Shown: piece by piece, positions 1 to 4,568 of the stretch
Position numbering within the stretch: the first letter of the stretch is position 1
How the letters are laid out: the number at the start of each line of letters is the position of its first letter
Origin: Treponema sp.
Lineage (GTDB): Bacteria > Spirochaetota > Spirochaetia > Treponematales > Breznakiellaceae
DNA length: 6,433 nucleotides
Reading direction: 5' to 3'
Assembly: GCA_031266255.1 (NCBI GenBank)
Contig: JAISBK010000084.1
Location: forward strand, 1 to 6,433
Position numbers and translations under genes: made by a program
Notes under the pieces: model-generated
The model's input: only the letters and a program-made list of their open reading frames with translations
The model's database searches: none
What the model was told of the DNA's origin: nothing

Positions 1-1
1 C

Positions 2-1480
2 CTAGGAGCCTGTTCACGGAACCAGGATAGTCAAAGCCCCGGTGTGCAAGCCCTTGCCGGGAGGCCGATTGAAGGCGGAGAACTGCGCGTGGGGATTACC
101 ACCGAACCTGCTACCCTTGACCCGTTGAGTCCTTCTAACACCGCAGATGGAAGGAGTATCCTTTTTAACGTATTTGAAGGCCTGGTAAAACCTGATACCG
201 AAGGTAATTTTCAGCCGGCTGTGGCGGATCAATACGAGATTGAGCAGGACGGCCTGGTATATACCTTTAGGTTGCGCCCGGGGGTGAAGTTCCACGATGG
301 ATCTGAGGTACGAGTCGAAGACCTGGTTTTTACCTTGGAGATGGCCATGCAGGCAGGGTTTACCGGTTTTGACCAGATAGCCCAGGTAGCGCAAACTTCG
401 GATAACCATATCACTATTACCTTGAAGGCCCGGGATCCCGAATTCTTGCCCTACCTCACCATTGGTATTGTGCCGAAGGACCACGAGGATCGGGAAGGAA
501 AACCCATTGGTACAGGCCCCTTCTCCATTGCAAGCTACACGACCCAGCAGTCTCTCGTGTTGGTGAAAAATCCTTACTATTGGCAGGAAGGGGTGCCCCA
601 TCTGGATAAGGTTACCTATGTGTTCACCGCGGACTCCGATGCATTGCTCCTGGCCTTACAAGGGGGTAATACTGATGCCGCGGGTGTTACCAGCGCCCTG
701 GTCCAACAATTGGATCGGAACCGATTCGATATGTTCCCGAGCTATTCCAATTCAGTGCAGCTCTTTGCTTTAAACAACGGGGTGAAACCATTGGATGATG
801 TGCGGGTACGCCAGGCCATAAATTATGCGGTGGATACACCTGAGATTATTGATACTGCCTTCTATGGCATGGGTGAACCCTCAGGAAGCCCGCTCATTCC
901 GGGACTGAGCAGCTATTACGATCCGTCCCTGAAAGATCCCTATCCTGTGCATATCCAGAAGGCTCAGGAACTCTTGGCTGAGGCTGGTTATAGCCAAGGC
1001 TTTTCTCTGGAAATCACGGTTCCTGCTAATTACACCATGCATGTAGACACGGCTCAAGTACTGGTGAATCAATTGGCAACCATTGGCGTTACCGCTACCA
1101 TTAAGCTGGTAGACTGGGCAACCTGGCTGGATGAGGTATACCGGGGACGCCGTTATCAAGGAACCATCATCTCCTTGGATGCGCCCGCGGCTGCCCCAAA
1201 GAGCTTCCTCGAACGATACCATTCCAATGCAGGCAGCAACTTCGTGAATTTTAATAGTCCGGAATATGATGCGGTGTATGATGCGATTTTAGGTGAGACT
1301 GATGAGCAACAACGTATTGCCTTGTACCGCCAGGCCCAACAGATCATTTCAACCGAAGCTGCCAGCGTTTATATCCAGGATATCTTGAGTTTTCGGATCT
1401 TTCCCAAGGGGCGTTTTGGGGGTATCGTGAGTTATCCGTTGTATGTGTTCGATGTTTCGACGATCTACCAGCTTCAATAA
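2..1480 (+). CDS. ABC transporter substrate-binding lipoprotein, family 5 (DppA/OppA type), 5'-partial
   Basis: This is an extracytoplasmic solute-binding protein of the SBP_bac_5 family. Such proteins capture peptides, nickel complexes or related solutes and pass them to a DppBC-type permease. The frame is open from the first full codon at position 2, and the visible product has 492 residues. The first four are L-G-A-C, which fits the end of a lipoprotein signal peptide with acylated Cys at codon 11-13. The true start therefore lies left of the window, and the in-frame GTG at 44 should not be taken as the start. Family hallmarks are a GGELRVG strand right after the linker, 'TLDP' a little later, the LRPGVKFHDG block with DLVFTLE after it, a GTGPF turn, the VRQAINYAVD segment, and KAQELLAEAGY. 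The permease gene follows 68 bp downstream (from the preferred start), implying a shared operon. The substrate cannot be read from sequence. The family call is firm. Confidence 0.93.
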   Translation, partial: LGACSRNQDSQSPGVQALAGRPIEGGELRVGITTEPATLDPLSPSNTADGRSILFNVFEGLVKPDTEGNFQPAVADQYEIEQDGLVYTFRLRPGVKFHDGSEVRVEDLVFTLEMAMQAGFTGFDQIAQVAQTSDNHITITLKARDPEFLPYLTIGIVPKDHEDREGKPIGTGPFSIASYTTQQSLVLVKNPYYWQEGVPHLDKVTYVFTADSDALLLALQGGNTDAAGVTSALVQQLDRNRFDMFPSYSNSVQLFALNNGVKPLDDVRVRQAINYAVDTPEIIDTAFYGMGEPSGSPLIPGLSSYYDPSLKDPYPVHIQKAQELLAEAGYSQGFSLEITVPANYTMHVDTAQVLVNQLATIGVTATIKLVDWATWLDEVYRGRRYQGTIISLDAPAAAPKSFLERYHSNAGSNFVNFNSPEYDAVYDAILGETDEQQRIALYRQAQQIISTEAASVYIQDILSFRIFPKGRFGGIVSYPLYVFDVSTIYQLQ

Positions 1481-1535
1481 AAGCATACAGGAAGGTACCG
1501 TACTACAAGCCCATGGCTGAAGTCCGGCTATGGTT

Positions 1536-1542
1536 GAGGAAG
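1536..1542 (+). promoter_or_regulatory. Ribosome binding site deciding the permease start
   Basis: GAGGAAG sits 6 nt before the ATG at 1549. The upstream in-frame ATG at 1513 has only an AGGAAGG (1489-1495) 17 nt away, which is too far for normal initiation. The better-placed site favours 1549. Confidence 0.6.
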
Positions 1543-1548
1543 CCTCTT

Positions 1549-2493
1549 ATGTATTTTCTCGGTACGAGGCTCATTATTACGGTCTTGACGTTATTTTTGG
1601 TGTCGCTGCTCACCTTTGCAGCCTTTGCCCTCATCCCTGGGGATCCGGTCAGTCTGGTGTTGGGTATAGAGGCCACGGATGAGCAAATCGCTGCAATGCG
1701 TACCGAATTGGGCTTAGACCGGAGTTTATGGGTACGGTACTGCCTATGGCTTGGCCGGTTCCTTACGGGGAATTTAGGTAATTCAGTACGTTTTCGAGGA
1801 GTCGCCATCATGGATATGGTTCAGGAACGGCTGCCGGTTACCTTTACTCTGGCATCCCTTTCCCTCATATTTATCTTCATCATTGCCATTCCTGGAGCCT
1901 TACTATCGGCCCATAAGGAACAGGGGTACTTGGATCGGGCGGTAACTACCCTGACTACCATTACCATTTCCCTGCCGGGTTTTTTCTTGGGGGTCTTGTT
2001 TATATGGGTGTTTGGACTCCTGTTGAAATGCTTCATCCCCGGGGCGTATGTGTCTTATACAGACGATTTCGGCGGTTTTTTGCGGTACCTGATGTTCCCA
2101 GCCTTAGCCATTGCCATACCTAATGCTGCGGTGGTGATCAAGTTCTTGCGGAATTCCCTCTTGCAGCAGCTTCGCAGCGATTATGTACGTACCGCTTACA
2201 GCAAAGGAGGTTCCCGAACCTGGGTTCTGTACCGTCATGTCCTCAAAAATGCCTTTATCCCTGCACTTACGGTGTTGGGGATGATAATCGGCGAGATTTT
2301 TTCCGGTAGCATCGTGATTGAACAGGTGTTTACCATACCAGGCATCGGCAGATTGCTCATCGCGTCTATCACGTCTCGGGATTATCCGATGATTCAAACC
2401 CTGGTGGTGTACATCGCCTGGGTGGTGATCCTGGGGAACACCTTGGTAGACATCGGCATACAAATACTGGACCCGAGAATCCGGGTAAAATAA
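1549..2493 (+). CDS. ABC transporter inner-membrane permease, DppB/OppB type
   Basis: This is one of the two membrane subunits of a peptide/nickel-type importer (BPD_transp_1 family). From ATG 1549 the product has 314 residues, the usual DppB length. A start at 1513 would add 12 residues (MAEVRLWLRKPL). The 1549 start puts the family's IPGDP motif at residues 29-33, where DppB proteins normally have it. About six hydrophobic segments are visible, near residues 8-28, 98-121, 138-160, 183-202, 238-258 and 282-305. The cytoplasmic EAA loop that contacts the ATPase is recognisable at residues 211-238 (DYVRTAYSKGG, then RHVLKNAFIP). The C-terminus LDPRIRVK is the standard DppB ending. The binding-protein gene precedes it, and yqeC starts 28 bp after its stop. 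A partner DppC permease would normally follow but does not. Confidence 0.92.
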   Translation: MYFLGTRLIITVLTLFLVSLLTFAAFALIPGDPVSLVLGIEATDEQIAAMRTELGLDRSLWVRYCLWLGRFLTGNLGNSVRFRGVAIMDMVQERLPVTFTLASLSLIFIFIIAIPGALLSAHKEQGYLDRAVTTLTTITISLPGFFLGVLFIWVFGLLLKCFIPGAYVSYTDDFGGFLRYLMFPALAIAIPNAAVVIKFLRNSLLQQLRSDYVRTAYSKGGSRTWVLYRHVLKNAFIPALTVLGMIIGEIFSGSIVIEQVFTIPGIGRLLIASITSRDYPMIQTLVVYIAWVVILGNTLVDIGIQILDPRIRVK

Positions 2494-2503
2494 TGTATAG
2501 AAC

Positions 2504-2511
2504 AGGAAAGG
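2504..2511 (+). promoter_or_regulatory. Ribosome binding site of yqeC-like gene
   Basis: AGGAAAGG lies 10 nt before ATG 2522, in the 28-bp gap after the permease stop. No promoter is visible in that gap, which supports co-transcription with the permease. Confidence 0.55.
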
Positions 2512-2521
2512 TCTATATCCT

Positions 2522-3355
2522 ATGGAGCACGTAAACAGGCTGAGCAAGCAGCCCTTCAAAACCACACCAGCAGTCTTTGTGGAACGATATAAAACAGCGG
2601 CCCCCCAAGTCATCACCGTCATTGGAAGCGGTGGGAAAACTTCCTTGATCTGGTGTCTTGCCCAGCATGGACGGCATCGAAAAACCCTGGTTACCACCAC
2701 CACCCGGATGTTTTTCCCGCCCCAGGAAGCGGGCTTATACGATTATCTCTTGGATGCCGAAGGGATCCAGCGCGATTCATTCCGGTCAGCAGCGGGGATA
2801 AGCCTCGCAGGAACGCGGGATGAGGTTTCCGGCAAATACGGTTCTCTACCGCCAGAATTGCTGGAATCCCTCGTCCCCTGGTTTGACCAGATTTTGATTG
2901 AAGGAGACGGTTCCCGTATGCTGCCGCTTAAAGCATGGGCGGCCTATGAACCGGTGGTTCCCGCATATACCACCTTAACCATCGGTATGCTCCCCCTTTG
3001 GCCGGTGGGTTTACCGGTTTCAGCGGACATCATACACCGGCTCCCTCTGTTTTCCACCCTTACCGGTGCGCAGCCGGGAGACCTCCTCAACCTCCACCAT
3101 TTGGTATCAGTAATTACCGGTAATCCCCAAGAAACCACTGCTAAGGGACTTTTCAGCGAAGCCCAGGGAAAAAAAATCCTGTTTCTGAATCAGATTGAAG
3201 ATGCGGTAGGCTTGGAACATGCAAAACACCTTCTCTCCCTCTTGCCCCGATCATTTCTTGCGGGTCTCCAAGGACTTATTGCAGGGAGTGTACAGCAAAA
3301 CCAGGTTTCTGTCTTATGGGAAGCATCAGTTGGAGGATTTCATATTCATGAATGA
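2522..3355 (+). CDS. yqeC: YqeC-like selenium-dependent molybdenum hydroxylase accessory protein
   Basis: This 277-residue cytoplasmic P-loop protein resembles the YqeC family, which is encoded with selenium-dependent molybdenum hydroxylases (xanthine dehydrogenase-like enzymes) and is presumed to help mature their cofactor. The biochemical reaction is not established. Visible motifs, in order, are a Walker A-like GSGGKTS at residues 35-41, the TTTTRMF block at 58-64 that typifies the family, E-G-D-G-S-R at 127-132 followed by PLKAW (135-139), EPVVP at 143-147, and a later DIIHRLPLF segment. The family usually has E-A-D-G-S-R, so Gly replaces Ala here. About 28 residues precede the P-loop, slightly more than usual. 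The start is supported by AGGAAAGG at 10 nt. It probably belongs to the transporter operon. No hydroxylase, selD or yqeB gene is in view. The stop overlaps the next small ORF. Confidence 0.85.
   Translation: MEHVNRLSKQPFKTTPAVFVERYKTAAPQVITVIGSGGKTSLIWCLAQHGRHRKTLVTTTTRMFFPPQEAGLYDYLLDAEGIQRDSFRSAAGISLAGTRDEVSGKYGSLPPELLESLVPWFDQILIEGDGSRMLPLKAWAAYEPVVPAYTTLTIGMLPLWPVGLPVSADIIHRLPLFSTLTGAQPGDLLNLHHLVSVITGNPQETTAKGLFSEAQGKKILFLNQIEDAVGLEHAKHLLSLLPRSFLAGLQGLIAGSVQQNQVSVLWEASVGGFHIHE
3332..3336 (+). promoter_or_regulatory. Ribosome binding site of truncated downstream ORF
   Basis: GGAGG lies within the last codons of yqeC, 11 nt before ATG 3348. It indicates that the small overlapping ORF was a genuinely translated, coupled gene and not random read-through. 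Confidence 0.5.
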
Positions 3356-3443
3356 TGACAGTATCTCGCTTGTGTATGCCGATGATTACTTTTCCATCGG
3401 CAACAAACAGGTATGCGGTGTTATGTGCCATACCCTAAATTGA
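3348..3443 (+). pseudogene. Truncated N-terminus of an RluA-like RNA pseudouridine synthase
   Basis: This 31-codon ORF begins inside the yqeC stop region (8-bp overlap) and has its own GGAGG site. Residues 6-30 follow the opening of RluA-family pseudouridine synthases: I-x-L-V-Y-A-D-D-Y-F, x-I-x-N-K, then G-V-x-x-H-T-L. This compares with the family pattern 'ILYEDDxFLVINKPAGLLVHP'. The canonical NKPAG has become NKQVCG, one residue longer, which suggests decay. Everything after the H-T-L stretch is missing, including the R-L-D loop with the catalytic Asp, so no activity is expected. The ORF ends where AT-rich sequence begins, consistent with truncation by insertion of the toxin-antitoxin island. 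The match is by eye over about 25 residues, so the identification is moderate. The alternative is a small unrelated coupled ORF. Confidence 0.5.
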
Positions 3444-3444
3444 A

Positions 3445-3464
3445 ATGTATAAAAAAATATACAT
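3445..3464 (+). promoter_or_regulatory. Inverted repeat, possible operator of the MNT/HEPN module
   Basis: Perfect 7-bp arms ATGTATA (3445-3451) and TATACAT (3458-3464) flank six A residues. The element ends 10 bp upstream of the -35 hexamer of the promoter at 3475-3503. A symmetric AT-rich site in this place suits a dimeric regulator, possibly the antitoxin itself. It is too AT-rich to be a terminator stem. Function is inferred from position only. Confidence 0.35.
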
Positions 3465-3474
3465 ACAAAAACAC

Positions 3475-3503
3475 TTGCAAAAATTAAAAATATGGTATAG
3501 AAT
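3475..3503 (+). promoter_or_regulatory. Sigma70-type promoter of the MNT/HEPN module
   Basis: TTGCAA (3475-3480) and TAGAAT (3498-3503) are separated by exactly 17 bp in A/T-rich DNA. Transcription would start about 7 nt downstream, near 3510-3511, which is the antitoxin ATG itself. No Shine-Dalgarno motif lies between the -10 and the ATG, so the message may be leaderless. An overlapping reading with TATAGA (3496-3501) after TGG is possible but has a 15-bp spacer. Confidence 0.5.
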
Positions 3504-3510
3504 ACAGATT

Positions 3511-3798
3511 ATGAGTGTAGAAACATTTGAAGCATTGGAAAAGGCCATAAAAAATGAAAATATTCTGAAAAAATACAAACTCGAAAAAATTGGAATTTTC
3601 GGTTCTTTTGCACGGGGTGAAATAGCAAACGATATAGATTTTTATGTAGATATAGAAACATATGATTTAAAAAATCTAATTGGGTTAAAGAATGATCTTG
3701 AGAAGATATCTCAAAAATCCGTTGACATAATGGTAAAAAAATATGCAAACCCAATAGTTTTACATAGAGCGCAGAAGGATATGAGATATGTTAGCTGA
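3511..3798 (+). CDS. MntA-like minimal nucleotidyltransferase (MNT domain), HEPN/MNT antitoxin
   Basis: This 95-residue protein has the DNA polymerase beta-like minimal nucleotidyltransferase fold. In HEPN/MNT modules the MNT partner neutralises the HEPN toxin, and in a characterised case it does so by adding AMP to a tyrosine next to the toxin's active site. Residues 27-47 read IGIFGSFARGE followed by NDIDFYVD, giving the G31-S32 nucleotide loop and metal-binding D41 and D43. D72 (KSVDIM) fits the third acidic residue. The interval between Ser and the first Asp is 8 residues, where the common motif has about 10, so the loop is short. I chose ATG 3511 because it matches the family N-terminus and the promoter. 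The in-frame ATG at 3445 lies upstream of the promoter inside the palindrome and would add 22 unusual residues. Its 3' end overlaps the toxin gene by 11 bp. The gene is much richer in A+T than the genes on either side. Confidence 0.85.
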   Translation: MSVETFEALEKAIKNENILKKYKLEKIGIFGSFARGEIANDIDFYVDIETYDLKNLIGLKNDLEKISQKSVDIMVKKYANPIVLHRAQKDMRYVS

Positions 3799-4231
3799 CA
3801 TAAGAAACGACTTAATGTATTTGTTAAATATTCTAGAATACATTGGAAAGATACAGAAATATACTGAGGAAATAGATTCTCCTGAAGAATTTTATGAAAA
3901 AAATGACCAAATGAATTTCAATGGATCAATAAATTTATTGGCAAATATTGGGGAAAATGTTTCAAGGATAAGTAATGAGTTAAAGGTAGAATATACTGAA
4001 ATAGAATGGCAGCAGATAAAAGACTTTAGAAATAAAATTGTACATGATTATGTAGGAATAGATCTAATATTAACGTATGATATAATCAAAAATGATCTAA
4101 CGAAATTGCAAGAAAAAATTGAAAAAATAATTAAAGTAAAAATTATTAAAAAAATATTTGAAATTGAAGAAATAAATTTAAGTAAAGATAGTAAATATTA
4201 TACAAATGTAAGATTTGAAAAAATAATATGA
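3788..4231 (+). CDS. HepT-like HEPN domain toxin (DUF86 family ribonuclease)
   Basis: This 147-residue, mostly helical protein matches the DUF86/HepT family, whose HEPN fold forms dimers that cut RNA. The catalytic signature R-x4-H-x-Y is present as R81-N82-K-I-V-H86-D-Y88 followed by VGID. Y88 is the position modified by MntA in the studied system. The N-terminal half (DIRNDLMYLLNILEYIGKI, then NLLANIGENVSRIS) shows the usual helix pattern and the family's conserved I-G-E segment. AAGGA at 3775-3779 lies 8 nt before the ATG, inside the antitoxin gene, so translation is coupled. After about residue 115 comes a Lys/Ile-rich tail of roughly 30 residues, longer than typical HepT proteins (about 110-140 residues). 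Composition is extremely AT-rich, indicating transfer. The active-site residues look intact, so the toxin is probably functional. Confidence 0.87.
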   Translation: MLADIRNDLMYLLNILEYIGKIQKYTEEIDSPEEFYEKNDQMNFNGSINLLANIGENVSRISNELKVEYTEIEWQQIKDFRNKIVHDYVGIDLILTYDIIKNDLTKLQEKIEKIIKVKIIKKIFEIEEINLSKDSKYYTNVRFEKII

Positions 4232-4244
4232 AGTACGGGTACGG

Positions 4245-4354
4245 CGCATAACGAGATTGTCGAATTAATCTGTTTCAAGGTCTTTAGGTACTATATATAG
4301 CGGTTATTCGACTGATTGGGGATTAATTCGACAGTCTCAACAGGATTGTATGCG
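4245..4354. repeat. Imperfect inverted repeat downstream of hepT
   Basis: GAGATTGTCGAATTAATC (4253-4270) pairs with GATTAATTCGACAGTCTC (4321-4338) over 18 positions, with a single T-G mismatch that would be a wobble in RNA. The 50-nt spacer contains the self-complementary CTATATATAG (4291-4300). Outside the stem, CGCATA (4245-4250) can pair with TATGCG (4349-4354) across unequal bulges. The element begins 13 bp after the hepT stop. There is no T-run after the right arm, so it is not a standard terminator. The pairing is directly visible; the function is unknown. Confidence 0.7.
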
Positions 4355-4497
4355 TTCCGCCGCCATTCGGCGGCTCCAGGGTTCCGTTCGCCTAGGTCGG
4401 CTGCTTCGCTCCTTCCCACGCCTCCCTGCACCCACATTTTTGCAAGCCCTGGAAACCTACGGTTTCCTTTATCGGATTTGCAAAAACGTCGCATACA
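4347..4497. repeat. GC-rich 151-bp structured element with terminal inverted repeats
   Basis: The unit is bounded by TGTATGCG (4347-4354) and CGCATACA (4490-4497). Inside are three further perfect pairings: GCCGCC/GGCGGC around ATTC (4359-4374), TTTTTGCAA/TTGCAAAAA (4437-4445 with 4478-4486), and, nested within that, GGAAACC/GGTTTCC around TAC (4451-4467). GC content jumps from the AT-rich toxin gene just before it. Long overlapping ORFs on both strands here are by-products of the GC-rich palindromes; none has a convincing start or family resemblance. The layout resembles a small dispersed repeat (MITE or REP-like). With the preceding inverted repeat it fills the 329-bp gap between convergent genes. 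Confidence 0.6.
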
Positions 4498-4534
4498 GCC
4501 GGAACGTTATATGATTCACGCAATATTCCTACAT

Positions 4535-4568
4535 AAAGGTTTGCTTTTTAGCAAATATAATCACCTTT
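4535..4568 (-). terminator. Weak possible terminator of the LysM lipoprotein operon
   Basis: AAAGGT (4535-4540) pairs with ACCTTT (4563-4568), and inside it TTGC (4541-4544) pairs with GCAA (4551-4554) around TTTTTA. The structure covers the stop codon of the minus-strand gene. The stem is interrupted by an 8-nt bulge and no clear U-tract follows on the minus strand, so the call is tentative. Confidence 0.2.

Noticed and set aside
14..601. A 195-codon minus-strand ORF opposite the substrate-binding gene
   Set aside because: No domain or start signal; the plus strand encodes a clear family 5 binding protein over the same bases.
3420..3427. GTTATGTG at the left side of the island, considered as an integron cassette junction matching CGTTATATG at 4505-4513
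   Set aside because: It lies within codons that still resemble the pseudouridine synthase and the core deviates from GTTRRRY. Kept only as a weak hint in the attC-like hypothesis.
3410..3434. GGTATG/CATACC hairpin near the end of the truncated ORF, considered as a terminator for the yqeC operon
   Set aside because: Only 6 bp of stem with a 13-nt loop and no following T-run.
4291..4300. CTATATATAG palindrome as a promoter or operator
   Set aside because: No matching -35 and no downstream gene on either strand close enough to be served.
3411..4354. A 7-bp direct repeat GTATGCG at 3411-3417 and 4348-4354 flanking the AT-rich island, considered as a target-site duplication
   Set aside because: A 7-mer match between two windows of this size is likely by chance, the left copy lies inside the apparent RluA-like homology, and the right copy is already part of an inverted-repeat end.
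4291..4494. A 67-codon minus-strand ORF (MRRFCKSDKGNRRF...) across the structured intergenic region
   Set aside because: It is made of the inverted repeats and GC-rich hairpins, has no ribosome site I can support, and resembles no family. Better explained as structure.
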